Under the pieces are notes generated by a model that did no database searches, was not told where the DNA came from, and saw nothing but the letters and a program-made list of their open reading frames with translations. This document shows, one piece after another, positions 15,666 to 23,225 of a stretch of 29,285 nucleotides of DNA. The stretch's first letter is position 1. Each line of letters begins with the position of its first letter. The DNA lies in the IMG/VR virus record IMGVR_UViG_3300042375_000272, positions 1 to 29,285 of that record. One strand, 5' to 3'. The stretch comes from a virus. A program made the position numbers and the translations under genes.

Positions 15666-15945
15666 GCTTAGTCATGCTTGTAATCTTCCAACTTTGAATG
15701 GTGTTAAAGAATACACCAGCTTCACGTTTAGACTCTTGAGCTTTCAGATTGTAGTCTACTTCGACCACATCTCCTACTCGATTGTATTTAAGTACGTTAT
15801 CCACTTTTGCTTCTCCAAATACCTCGAAGTTACATGACTGCGGATACTCCCCTTCGTTTTCTACTACATGAACATACAGCTTTTTGTAGTTCCCTAATTC
15901 GATTACCTCTCCAATGTGTGTAATCACTCCTTTAAATTTACTCAT
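15658..15945 (-). CDS. DUF3127 OB-fold protein, likely ssDNA-binding
   Basis: A 95-residue protein with the DUF3127 pattern: KGVITHIGEVIELGNYKKLYVHVVENEGEYPQSCNFEVFGEAKVD, then VGDVVEVDYNLKAQESKREAGVFFNTIQSWKIT. This is a small OB-fold family common in Bacteroidota and their phages and often placed with replication and recombination genes. A single-strand DNA binding role is the accepted guess. It precedes the sigma-like gene with an 8-nt overlap. Confidence 0.8.
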   Translation of the reverse strand: MSKFKGVITHIGEVIELGNYKKLYVHVVENEGEYPQSCNFEVFGEAKVDNVLKYNRVGDVVEVDYNLKAQESKREAGVFFNTIQSWKITSMTKHD

Positions 15946-15961
15946 CCTTTTTAATTTTTTA

Positions 15962-16309
15962 CTAATATAAGTATATTTTTTTTAACTGAGACTCAACTCC
16001 CTTTAATTTTTCAATATATAACGTCGCATCCATTAACTCCTCCTGTAGATGCTGTAGGAAGTCATCGGTGTTATTGTCTTCAAGTGTTGTGCCATACTTC
16101 GCTATCCCTACTTCTGACCTTGTTTTGTATGCTTCGATAACCTTTGCTACGATTGCATCTTTCGGTGTGAAATAGTCTTTACTAAGCTGAAATAAATCGT
16201 CTCGCATTGTTGCGTTCTCGTGTTTCAATTGACGTATCTGCTCAAACAATTGACTTACTAATAGTTGTTCCATTTTCAAATTGTACTTAAGTTCTTCTTT
16301 CTTTGTCAT
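15962..16309 (-). CDS. MazG-like putative nucleotide pyrophosphohydrolase
   Basis: A 115-residue protein with an N-terminal coiled coil (residues 1-45) followed by the helical segment EAYKTRSEVGIAKYGTTLEDNNTDDFLQHLQEELMDATLYIEKLKG. This 'KYG...D.L.HLQEEL.DA..Y' arrangement, with paired acidic residues EE and D, matches the metal-binding helices of phage MazG-like all-alpha NTP pyrophosphohydrolases. Such enzymes clean nucleotide pools or lower alarmone levels. The fold is shortened and some metal ligands cannot be verified, so activity is uncertain. It overlaps the upstream gene by 4 nt. Confidence 0.6.
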   Translation of the reverse strand: MTKKEELKYNLKMEQLLVSQLFEQIRQLKHENATMRDDLFQLSKDYFTPKDAIVAKVIEAYKTRSEVGIAKYGTTLEDNNTDDFLQHLQEELMDATLYIEKLKGVESQLKKIYLY

Positions 16310-16521
16310 AATAATTCTATTTCTTGTTTAACTTCATTCCAATATTGAAATGCAGATTTATTGTTAGGTGCTTTTTCAATAGGTGTTAATTGCTGTATAA
16401 TTTCATCAACTGCAATTAACGCACATTCTTTCGCTATATCAAAAGTACCATTAAAAATATGATTTGATAATTCGTAATTATATTTATCAAATAACTCGTT
16501 TGCTTTTTCCTTTGGTGTCAT
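16306..16521 (-). CDS. Small conserved phage protein
   Basis: A 71-residue helical protein (MTPKEKANELFDKYNYELS...IAKECALIAVDEIIQQL...YWNEVKQEIELL). This pattern 'A.EL..KY......AK.CALIAVDEII' occurs in many flavobacterial phage genomes, always without an assigned function. It overlaps both neighbours by 4 nt (ATGA-type junctions), so it is an integral part of this early/middle operon. Confidence 0.78.
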   Translation of the reverse strand: MTPKEKANELFDKYNYELSNHIFNGTFDIAKECALIAVDEIIQQLTPIEKAPNNKSAFQYWNEVKQEIELL

Positions 16522-16835
16522 ATCTTCTTTATTTTAATATTTATTACTCCTTTATCTAATTCAGCTATCTTACTAAATGCTTTCTTTGACAGGTCTAGTG
16601 TTACTTTACGGAATGATCCTGTATCTGTAACTTTAACTATAACCGACTTCCCATTGTCTAGGTTAGTTACTTTTAGTTTAGTTCCTAGCTTATGTGTATT
16701 TGATGCACATGTCAACTTATTTGCGTCATAAACTTGACCTGAACGCATAACTTTACCTTGGAATGTATCACTATAGTAAGTAGCTTTAAAACTTGTTAGA
16801 ACACACCAAACACACATTGCGATTATTATTTTCAT
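16518..16835 (-). CDS. RlpA-like double-psi beta-barrel protein, secreted
   Basis: A 105-residue protein with a hydrophobic N-terminus (residues 2-15, IIIAMCVWCVLT) that looks like a signal peptide, then a single RlpA-type domain: ATYYSDTFQGKVMRSGQVYDANKLTCASNTHKLGTKLKVTNLDNGKSVIVKVTDTGSFRKVTLDLSKKAFSKI. RlpA acts on peptidoglycan at the septum. The Asp of VTDTG (D71) is present, but the usual Glu in NGExYD is Gln34 (SGQVYD). It may therefore bind rather than cut peptidoglycan. It lies among regulatory and recombination genes, not with the lysis cassette. It could modify the cell wall early in infection. Confidence 0.8.
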   Translation of the reverse strand: MKIIIAMCVWCVLTSFKATYYSDTFQGKVMRSGQVYDANKLTCASNTHKLGTKLKVTNLDNGKSVIVKVTDTGSFRKVTLDLSKKAFSKIAELDKGVINIKIKKI

Positions 16836-17080
16836 TTGATTCTAATTTTATCAATTACTTTACGAATATTCTTTGTGATGTAAACATATTGATCTGATTC
16901 CTGTATGTTAATTTCACTTGTCAACGGCTCAACATGTGATTCGAGATACTTAATAAAGTTGTCTATCACATCGTAGTTATTCTCTCTAAAGATATTACCT
17001 TCTGGCATATCTTCTAACTTCTCCAAAGCAACTTGCATAAGGCATAGTACTTGAAACGTATTATTTATTTGTTTATTCAT
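16832..17080 (-). CDS. Small hypothetical protein
   Basis: An 82-residue helical protein (MNKQINNTFQVLCLMQVALEKLEDMPEGNIFRENNYDVIDNFIKYLESHVEPL...) with a mild resemblance to short phage proteins that carry 'LE.....I..FI..LE.....L'. No domain was recognised. It overlaps the RlpA-like gene by 4 nt and the upstream 57-residue gene by 8 nt, so it is in the same operon. Confidence 0.72.
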   Translation of the reverse strand: MNKQINNTFQVLCLMQVALEKLEDMPEGNIFRENNYDVIDNFIKYLESHVEPLTSEINIQESDQYVYITKNIRKVIDKIRIK

Positions 17081-17246
17081 GACTAATATATTTTAAATTA
17101 TCTATGTTAAATACAACTTTAATTCCTTCTAAATCCTTTACTCTTCTCCATTGTTGATTAAGTATATCCTCTGATATTTTATCGAAGTCTCTACCAGATT
17201 CAAACCTTATAATATCTCCACATCTCATTTTTACTTCAATTATCAT
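17073..17246 (-). CDS. Small hypothetical protein (57 residues)
   Basis: Found by reading the gap between the exonuclease and 17080. The ATG at 17246 follows an AAGAAGAT purine-rich stretch and overlaps the stop of the preceding small gene (ATGA). The product is MIIEVKMRCGDIIRFESG...QQWRRVKDLEGIKVVFNIDNLKYISHE, a compact alpha/beta peptide. The stop overlaps the start of the next gene by 8 nt. Continuous couplings at both ends support it as a gene; the function is unknown. Confidence 0.7.
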   Translation of the reverse strand: MIIEVKMRCGDIIRFESGRDFDKISEDILNQQWRRVKDLEGIKVVFNIDNLKYISHE

Positions 17247-17395
17247 ATCTTCTTAAAATTAGTTTTAAAACATTCTACACTCATAACGATGTCCAATCCT
17301 TTCAAAGGCTTTACTCGGATGAAACCATTGCCACGAAGTATTAACGTGACAATGGTGTTATCTCTCTTATCTAAGTAGCGAACTGATTCTATCAT
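17243..17395 (-). CDS. Small basic hypothetical protein (50 residues)
   Basis: A 50-residue frame with ATG at 17395 and TGA at 17243-17245. It begins inside the 3' end of the exonuclease gene (29-nt overlap) and its stop forms an ATGA junction with the next gene. The product is basic and beta-rich (IVTLILRGNGFIRVKPLKGLDIVMSVECFKTNFKKI). There is no known motif. It accounts for the apparent gap together with the 57-residue gene. Confidence 0.62.
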   Translation of the reverse strand: MIESVRYLDKRDNTIVTLILRGNGFIRVKPLKGLDIVMSVECFKTNFKKI

Positions 17396-17996
17396 CGTAT
17401 TGCTTTAAGAATGTTCTTGCGTTCGTTACCTTATCTTGCATTGCTAAAATCATTGATTCATCATATTCTAAGTCAAACGCAAAGAATCGTTGCTCAATAG
17501 GAAGGTGTGAGTATGTAACCTCGTTACCATAGTTTACAAAGTCAGGTGTATCTAATAAAACGTAAACCAACTTTGCTTTCTTTAATCCTAACAAATGCAT
17601 GTACACTTGTAATTGTGCTTCATAGTCTTTATTGATTGGAGAGGTTACAGCATCTAAGAAAGTTTCTGCAGACCAGCTACATTTGGTGTCTATTACTAAG
17701 TCAGATGTATAACAGTCAGGTGTACCTTGAAAGTGTTCATCGTTAAAGTGTACTAAGTTCTTTTCTAAGATCCCTAATCCTAATCGTTCAGCACAAATAT
17801 CTATTGCTTCCGCTTCACAATGGATTCCCTTCTCCAGGTACTTTGAATGTATTTCTTCACGTACACCATACTTTTGTTCAGCATAGTTCTTCTTAAGGTA
17901 GCTAATTAAACTTGTACCTAACTTTAAATCATCTTTACCATTGGTTAATAATAAACCTGCTTGACTAGCCCTGTGGCGAAATATTTTATTTTCCAT
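17367..17996 (-). CDS. YqaJ-like PD-(D/E)XK exonuclease (recombination)
   Basis: From the preferred ATG at 17996 this is a 209-residue nuclease. Visible parts are the KGIHCEAEAIDICAER helix (residues 57-71), GTPDCYTSDLVIDTKCSW (91-108) with D94, D103 and K105 of the PD-(D/E)XK core, and EAQLQVYMHLLG (126-137) with the Gln of the YqaJ family. Such enzymes resect double-stranded ends for single-strand annealing recombination, as lambda Exo does. The longer frame starts at 18023, but 17996 is chosen because it overlaps the upstream stop just as the start at 18474 does (both ATGGARAATAA). The preceding gene is its likely partner. Confidence 0.85.
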   Translation of the reverse strand: MENKIFRHRASQAGLLLTNGKDDLKLGTSLISYLKKNYAEQKYGVREEIHSKYLEKGIHCEAEAIDICAERLGLGILEKNLVHFNDEHFQGTPDCYTSDLVIDTKCSWSAETFLDAVTSPINKDYEAQLQVYMHLLGLKKAKLVYVLLDTPDFVNYGNEVTYSHLPIEQRFFAFDLEYDESMILAMQDKVTNARTFLKQYDDRISSLLR

Positions 17997-18474
17997 TTTG
18001 TAATAATTTTTGTACTGATTCACTTACTTGATATTTGCTTTTTACTTGTTCGATGGTAAACTTACCTGAACTTAACGCTGTCTTTACGGCTTCGAAGTTG
18101 GGAGTATTAACTTCTAATGCTGGAAGTTGTTTGATACTTGTAACTGTCTTTACTCTCAAAGCATCTACATTCTCCCCAAAGGCTCTAATCTTCGCTACAT
18201 ACAACGTAATATCTTTACCAACCCAATCCTCAATGTAAGGACTATTTAACGCTTTAGATATGTTCTTTGCATTTGTTGAATTTACGATCATTGGTTTGTG
18301 ACCTTTTAAGTAAATTACCATAGCTTCTTCTTTCTTGTCGCCATTCTGAACCATTTCCTTAACGGCTCTTTCGATTGTCACATTCAACTCAACTGAATTA
18401 GTTCCAACCATTAACTCGTAGCTTCCAATATAGCTTGGATTACGTAGCTTTTTAAAGTGTGTTTTATTCTCCAT
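17986..18474 (-). CDS. Conserved phage protein, putative partner of the exonuclease
   Basis: A 162-residue protein opening MENKTHFKKLRNPSYIGSYELMVGTNSVELNVTIERAVKEMV and containing LKGHKPMIVNSTNAKNISKALNSPYIEDWVGKDITLYVAKIRAFGENVDALRV. I recognise this as a family that commonly sits just before YqaJ-type nucleases in phages and is usually left unnamed. The first 120 residues look beta-rich, possibly an OB-like fold; the rest is a helical tail. The fixed pairing suggests a single-strand DNA binding or annealing role, but that is inference from context. Its stop overlaps the exonuclease start by 11 nt. Confidence 0.75.
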   Translation of the reverse strand: MENKTHFKKLRNPSYIGSYELMVGTNSVELNVTIERAVKEMVQNGDKKEEAMVIYLKGHKPMIVNSTNAKNISKALNSPYIEDWVGKDITLYVAKIRAFGENVDALRVKTVTSIKQLPALEVNTPNFEAVKTALSSGKFTIEQVKSKYQVSESVQKLLQNGK

Positions 18475-18667
18475 TGTCTTTGTTTTTAAGTATTATTTCT
18501 ATTAAATCTGGTTCACTAAATTCCCACATTAAGTACTGTAAGATGTCCATTGCTAGGGTGACTTGTTGTGGCTTGGTATTTACCTCCTCTCCTAAAATGT
18601 AACCTAGCCTTTTAATTTGCTTTAGGTTGGTTTCGTGTTTATCCGTCAAGTTCGCTACTATCTTCAT
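18464..18667 (-). CDS. Small hypothetical protein
   Basis: A 67-residue protein (MKIVANLTDKHETNLKQIKRLGYILGEEVNTKPQQVTLAMDILQYLMWEFSEPDLIEIILKNKDNGE) with an acidic helical C-terminal half. No known family. It overlaps both neighbours (29 nt upstream, 11 nt downstream), which fits a tight operon. Confidence 0.7.
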   Translation of the reverse strand: MKIVANLTDKHETNLKQIKRLGYILGEEVNTKPQQVTLAMDILQYLMWEFSEPDLIEIILKNKDNGE

Positions 18668-18827
18668 CTTCTTTTAATTTTTGTATTTGTAATTTAATTA
18701 TATCAATCATATCTAATTGACCTTCGATTTTTTCAGTTGCTCCGTATTCATTAGATTTTCTAATTAATACGCTTTGAAAACCTTTAAGGTATGCTTCAAG
18801 TAATTCTAGTTTATCGTTCATCTTCAT
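18639..18827 (-). CDS. Small helical protein
   Basis: A 62-residue protein, largely one or two amphipathic helices (DKLELLEAYLKGFQSVLIRKSNEYGATEKIEGQLDMIDIIKLQIQKLKEDEDSSEL). Two ATGs are available, at 18827 and 18821; both overlap the end of the upstream gene. No function can be given. Confidence 0.68.
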   Translation of the reverse strand: MKMNDKLELLEAYLKGFQSVLIRKSNEYGATEKIEGQLDMIDIIKLQIQKLKEDEDSSELDG

Positions 18828-19026
18828 TTATTTTAAGTTCTAATTCGTCTATTACTGATTCTGCTAATAAATCCATAATATCTTCTCCATTATGGTACAC
18901 TCTTGTTATACATTCAAAACCACCTTCCGCTGGATGATCATATGTTTGGGGAGTGTAGTAGTCCCAGTCGTACTCGCAGTCTAAACTAATCCCGTAGTAG
19001 TCTACTTTTTTTGTTGATGTTGGCAT
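18811..19026 (-). CDS. Small acidic protein, first gene after promoter
   Basis: A 71-residue acidic protein (MPTSTKKVDYYGISLDCEYDWDYYTPQTYDHPAEGGFECITRVYHNGEDIMDLL...). The segment SLDCEYDWDYYTPQTYDHPAEGGFEC is dense in aromatic and acidic residues; comparable stretches occur in short proteins of other phages, function unknown. It is the first gene after the promoter module at 19091-19055, with a leader of about 25 nt, so it is probably expressed strongly and early in this operon. Confidence 0.72.
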   Translation of the reverse strand: MPTSTKKVDYYGISLDCEYDWDYYTPQTYDHPAEGGFECITRVYHNGEDIMDLLAESVIDELELKINEDER

Positions 19027-19054
19027 ATTTCAAATATTTAATTGTTTATATATG

Positions 19055-19091
19055 CAAATATAATACATTTATTATAATATAATCACATTTC
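19055..19091 (-). promoter_or_regulatory. Promoter module P2 (copy of the one at 27896)
   Basis: The minus strand carries TATATTTG (19062-19055), an exact Bacteroidota -7 box (TAnnTTTG). The 37 bases ending with it match 33 of 37 bases of the module at 27932-27896, including an AT-rich core with TATTATAATAAA. The -33 region is not a clear TTTG, so the shared upstream part may be an extended element or an operator. It drives the gene at 19026. Confidence 0.75.
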
Positions 19092-19421
19092 TATAATTAT
19101 TTTTTGAAATTCTTTTAGTGAACGTATTAAATAATATTTAAATCCTTGGTTTTCAACAATTAACTGAAAGTCTTTTTGTTTCTCGGATTGCTTTCCTGTA
19201 TCTGTTTTTAGTTCTATGAAGTAAACTTGACCAAAATGTATCATAATTAAATCAGAAACTCCAGCATATAATCCTGTTGCAATCTTCCTCATTTGCTCAA
19301 CTGCATTTTTAGAATCGTTTGGCACACTAAAAATAATATTTCTAGGATTGTGATGTTTTAAGCAATATGTATTTCTATACCACATTACTATTTCTTGCTG
19401 GATCTTGTCTTCTGTCTTCAT
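19083..19421 (-). CDS. VRR-NUC nuclease
   Basis: From ATG at 19421 (112 residues), forming an ATGA overlap with the helicase stop; a longer frame starts at 19454 but this junction favours the shorter start. The protein shows the VRR-NUC pattern: helix EDKIQQEIVMWY, IIFSVPNDSK, then GLYAGVSDLIMIHFGQVYFIELKTDTGKQSEKQKDFQLIVENQGFKYYLI. Catalytic residues are the Asp of GVSDLI, the Glu and Lys of FIELKTD, and Gln of SEKQKDF. Stand-alone VRR-NUC proteins are common in phages as structure-specific nucleases, often beside SF2 helicases as here. It may act on replication or recombination intermediates. Confidence 0.88.
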   Translation of the reverse strand: MKTEDKIQQEIVMWYRNTYCLKHHNPRNIIFSVPNDSKNAVEQMRKIATGLYAGVSDLIMIHFGQVYFIELKTDTGKQSEKQKDFQLIVENQGFKYYLIRSLKEFQKIIIEM

Positions 19422-20830
19422 ACTATTCTTTTTAAAATTTGCATTTTTGCCCATGCTGGTTTAAATCCTTTATACTTTCCGTATTCTCTAAAATCATCTG
19501 CGTTTTTTAATTGGTGAAATATCCAATTTTTATTATATCCTTTTGCGATTGCTATTAATTCTAATTCTCTAAAATCTGCTTTTTCAATCCTGTTTTTTAA
19601 TCTAGTTTTAGATAGTTCTTGTAGTTCAACAATTATATCTTTTTCTTTTTCTTGGTCAGACTTTTCAAATACATGACCACACTCAGGACATTCCATGATT
19701 GATGCGTAAAGCAAATAACCACATTTACATTCTTTAATTGGTGCAGCACCTTCTTTCTTTTCTTTTTTAGATAGTGACCAGCTTCTAGGTTCTTCCCAGT
19801 AGTTATGTTGCCTTATATTATTACCAAAATCTAGAATAGTAAATGAATTTTTAGAACTTGTAACACGTGACCCACGACCAACCATTTGAAGAAATAAAGG
19901 TAAAGACTTTGTTGCTCTATAAAGTATTACTACTTCAATTGTAGGACAATCAAAACCTGTAGTTAAAATACCATAATTTGAAAGTATAGCTCCTTCTGTA
20001 TTTTCAAACCAATCTATTATTTCGTCACGATTACTCATGTAACAATCTACGTGCATTGCTGGAAGTCCTTTATCCACAAATGATTGTACTAATTCTTTTG
20101 ATGAATCTATATTTGGACAAAATACAATTGCTTTTTTACCATTACAAATTCTAGTATAATTGTCATAAACTCCATGAAATAGTTTTATTTCAGAATATTT
20201 ATCTGCTAAACTCTTTTCGTCGTAGTCACCTCCTTTTGTTTTTACACCTTTAAGGTCAATTTTAACGCCATAAGAAATAGGTTTTGATAAATTGCCTTTG
20301 TTTATTAATTCGGGTGTATCTATGACTTGAATAATATCTGTGTAAAATTCATCTAAAGCACGTTGTTTTCCTTCTCTAAATGGTGTAGCTGTTGCACCTA
20401 TTACATAAGTCTTTTCGTTTATGTGTTCAAAAAGATTATCAAAGATAGATTTATGTGCTTCATCTATAATAATTAAATCAAGACTATTAATCCATTCTTT
20501 CATTATATCTATTCTACGCATTATAGTCTGAATCATACCAACAAAAAGGGATTCGTTTAAATCCACCTTTTCATTTGGTTTAATTAATTGTGGATTCATA
20601 CCTAATTTTGTAAGTACACTATCCGATTGTGAAAATAATTCTTTTCTATCTGTAAGAATCAATACTTTATTTCCTTTTGTAAAGCTATTTCTAGTCATAT
20701 AAGAAAACATGATAGTTTTGCCGGAACCTGTGGGAGCACATAAAACTACTTTTTTATTTCCTTTTACAAAACTATTTCTTAGTTCTGCAATATATTTTTC
20801 TTGGTAATCTCTTAATTCTAATCTATCCAT
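19418..20830 (-). CDS. DEAH-box superfamily 2 helicase
   Basis: A 470-residue helicase with RDYQEKY (Q-motif-like, residues 7-13), Walker A APTGSGKT (32-39), DEAH box (123-126), GATATP motif III (145-150), and C-terminal motifs ILTTGFDCP (288-296) and QMVGRGSR (315-322). A CKCG...CPEC zinc ribbon sits at 368-384. The layout resembles phage helicases of the UvsW/RecG-like or type III restriction-like SF2 group. It would unwind or remodel branched DNA during replication, consistent with neighbours VRR-NUC (4-nt overlap) and primase-helicase (13-nt overlap). All key motifs are intact. Confidence 0.92.
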   Translation of the reverse strand: MDRLELRDYQEKYIAELRNSFVKGNKKVVLCAPTGSGKTIMFSYMTRNSFTKGNKVLILTDRKELFSQSDSVLTKLGMNPQLIKPNEKVDLNESLFVGMIQTIMRRIDIMKEWINSLDLIIIDEAHKSIFDNLFEHINEKTYVIGATATPFREGKQRALDEFYTDIIQVIDTPELINKGNLSKPISYGVKIDLKGVKTKGGDYDEKSLADKYSEIKLFHGVYDNYTRICNGKKAIVFCPNIDSSKELVQSFVDKGLPAMHVDCYMSNRDEIIDWFENTEGAILSNYGILTTGFDCPTIEVVILYRATKSLPLFLQMVGRGSRVTSSKNSFTILDFGNNIRQHNYWEEPRSWSLSKKEKKEGAAPIKECKCGYLLYASIMECPECGHVFEKSDQEKEKDIIVELQELSKTRLKNRIEKADFRELELIAIAKGYNKNWIFHQLKNADDFREYGKYKGFKPAWAKMQILKRIV

Positions 20831-22950
20831 GATTTCGTTTCATCTTTAAGTCCGTATTTTTCTTTTACTTTATATTTCCAGCCATCTTTCTTTTGAATTT
20901 GATCCCCGAAAATCTTCTTTAGCATAGTTCCAAAATTCTTCATGGAAAGTATTTTTTGCTTTGAATTGCTTTCTATTACATCTTTAATTGCAGTTGCAGT
21001 CATCAATATAAATCCTTCATCATCACTAGGTACTTCAAAGAATCTCAGTATTAATTCTTTTTCAAATGGTATAGTTTCAAATTCTTGAGATACTTCCATT
21101 AAGATATTTATCTCGTCTTTATCTAGCTGCCATTGAACGCCTGTAGTGTACATCCTATAAAGTTCCATAAACAATTCGTCTTTATCTACTGAATTATACA
21201 GCTCATGATTAATAACATCTACTTCAATTGGAAGAATACGTGTGTTACCCGTTGGGTCATTAATTACAGCTTTGTCATTTGTAGTTCCACAAAGTAAAGC
21301 AAGTCTTTTAAAGTCTTCATTATGCCTTCCGTATGGAGCACGTAATGAAAAGAAATTTTTAGATGTAAGTTCTTTAAATCTTTTTTCGTCTTGCTTAGAC
21401 TTACCTCCCATTTCATCATCTAAAACAATTAACTTTTCACACATCAAAAGTTCATCATCTTTACCTTTATCCATATTTGATTCTGCATAATATTTTTGCA
21501 AGCCAGCTGGAAGTAATCGTCTAAACCATTCAGTCTTTCCTGTATTTTGCCCACCTGTTAAACACAAAACTGAACGTACTGGATGTCCATCGTAGCAAGC
21601 AATAATTGAAATTAGCCATTTTCGAATCCATGTTTTTTTCATTGAACTTCTAGTGGATATTGTTTCAATTATCTTATCTATATTTCCTGTTGAATTTCTA
21701 TGCTTATTAGCTTCAATATATTGCTGAATAGGATTAAATTCTAGTGTAGCTTCGGACATTATAATTCTTTCAATTAAATCATATGTTACAGCATTATCAT
21801 CAAATGTCATACGAGCTTTTAAATACAAAGAATTAAAATGCTCTTTCTGCATTTCTTTACCATCAATCTCATATTTATGAGTGATTACATTTCTACGTAA
21901 TTGATGCTTTTTAAATATAAAATTTGAAACATTAATAATTATATTCTCCGTACCTGTTTGATGTCTTACATCTATATCATCTCTTTCGTATATTTCCTCT
22001 ACTAGTTCTTTTGCTTCCTCAATAGTTAGATTTTGTTTTTTAGAAAGTTCTATTGCAGATTCACTTTTTGAAACGCCGATTCTTTTATTCAGTGCAATTT
22101 CATTTACAGTCTTATTTGCAGAATATTTAGAAATATCTGCGCCAGCTTGTTTAAGATAAAAGTAAAAAGTTCCAGCAGTTATTCCTTGACCTTTTCTTTT
22201 TAAAAGATAGTCATAATTTGAATCACAAGTGTTAGCATCATATTTTAATGATAAGCTACTCATTTTATGAAAATATGATCTTCCTTCCTCTTTAAAAGTT
22301 TCAGCACAAGCTAATCCAAAACTCAACCAATCATTATAGTCTTCTAATACATTTGTTTGTACTTGGTCTACTAATTCACCAACTTCATTACTTGGAACTA
22401 TTATAGCTAATGATTTTGGTCTTAACGGCTTTTCAATTAATGATTGTGCTTTCTTAGATTTAGGATTAATATATAAATCTTCATCAAAAGTAATAAATCT
22501 AGCACTAGCTACATTTTTTGGTGCAGAATCTACTAATATACCAAACTTTGTTAAATAGTATTTTTCAATCCATCTATAACAATCTTTGTGCTTATCAGGA
22601 TTAACTTTAACTATTACAGCAAAACCATTGCCACCTACAGACTTCATACAACAGTATGTATAAGGATCATTAATTAAAGCAGAATTATCTGAAAAATTAT
22701 CAATATCTACACACATAAAACCACTATGCACTAGTAAAGATTTTTCATTTCTTTCTTTGAAAGCTCCGCCAATAGTTACGGCTGGCAATTTATCTTTTAA
22801 AATTTTTTGAATACTTTTATCTTTTTCTGCTCTTATTGGTGCGATTAATTCTCTCCAATATCCATTTTTAACTCTATCAATAAATACATCAATAGTACTT
22901 TCTTCTAAAGGATTTTTAACATCCTTAACACTTCTCCAATAACTAATCAT
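20818..22950 (-). CDS. Primase-helicase (BT4734/VirE-type)
   Basis: A 710-residue replication protein with three parts. The N-terminal third (about residues 1-165) has the primase-like BT4734/VirE N domain, with FMCVDIDNF (D82, D84), MKSVGGNGFAVIVKV (102-116) and SARFITFDED (149-158). A PriCT-like helical region spans about 200-270 (NDWLSFGLACAETFKEEG...GITAGTFYFYLKQAG). The C-terminal part is a VirE-type SF3-like helicase: Walker A LTGGQNTGKTEW (464-475), Walker B KLIVLDDE (506-513), sensor LCGTTND (553-559), and Arg finger R571. It would prime and unwind at the origin; the iteron-like region lies about 0.7 kb upstream. Intact motifs suggest full activity. Confidence 0.9.
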   Translation of the reverse strand: MISYWRSVKDVKNPLEESTIDVFIDRVKNGYWRELIAPIRAEKDKSIQKILKDKLPAVTIGGAFKERNEKSLLVHSGFMCVDIDNFSDNSALINDPYTYCCMKSVGGNGFAVIVKVNPDKHKDCYRWIEKYYLTKFGILVDSAPKNVASARFITFDEDLYINPKSKKAQSLIEKPLRPKSLAIIVPSNEVGELVDQVQTNVLEDYNDWLSFGLACAETFKEEGRSYFHKMSSLSLKYDANTCDSNYDYLLKRKGQGITAGTFYFYLKQAGADISKYSANKTVNEIALNKRIGVSKSESAIELSKKQNLTIEEAKELVEEIYERDDIDVRHQTGTENIIINVSNFIFKKHQLRRNVITHKYEIDGKEMQKEHFNSLYLKARMTFDDNAVTYDLIERIIMSEATLEFNPIQQYIEANKHRNSTGNIDKIIETISTRSSMKKTWIRKWLISIIACYDGHPVRSVLCLTGGQNTGKTEWFRRLLPAGLQKYYAESNMDKGKDDELLMCEKLIVLDDEMGGKSKQDEKRFKELTSKNFFSLRAPYGRHNEDFKRLALLCGTTNDKAVINDPTGNTRILPIEVDVINHELYNSVDKDELFMELYRMYTTGVQWQLDKDEINILMEVSQEFETIPFEKELILRFFEVPSDDEGFILMTATAIKDVIESNSKQKILSMKNFGTMLKKIFGDQIQKKDGWKYKVKEKYGLKDETKSWID

Positions 22951-23225
22951 ATTACTTTTAAATTATCTACTCTGTTATTAAACACATCTTTATCTATCCT
23001 AGTTACTTTCTTAAATGATTCACTTATAAACTTCCTAGCAACTTCAGACGCCAAAAATACATCTTTTTTTCTACTATTATTCTCTAGTGTCAAAGTTACT
23101 TTTGTTTTATATTGATTGCATTTTATAGGCTTTAAGTTACGATTAGTGTTTCTATTCATAACATTACCAAAGTTACTTATGTAATAATGTTCTTCTAGGG
23201 GCTTCCATTCTTCTACTAATAACAT
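22947..23225 (-). CDS. NUMOD4/HNH-like protein, degenerate nuclease
   Basis: A 92-residue protein that opens with a NUMOD4 motif (EEWKPLEEHYYISNFGNVMNRNTNR) and ends in VTRIDKDVFNNRVDNLKVI. The latter lines up with the HNH core 'VHHIDGNKxNNRxxNL', but the two His are Thr-Arg. The Asn/Asp framework is kept while the catalytic His pair is gone. Intact relatives are phage homing endonucleases; this copy probably binds DNA but does not cut. It overlaps the lipoprotein gene by 10 nt and the primase by 4 nt, so it is embedded in the replication operon rather than inserted freely. Confidence 0.82.
   Translation of the reverse strand: MLLVEEWKPLEEHYYISNFGNVMNRNTNRNLKPIKCNQYKTKVTLTLENNSRKKDVFLASEVARKFISESFKKVTRIDKDVFNNRVDNLKVI

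Noticed and set aside
15487-15837. 116-codon open frame on the plus strand
   Set aside because: It is opposite the sigma-like and DUF3127 genes, which have clear family motifs; no promoter is seen.
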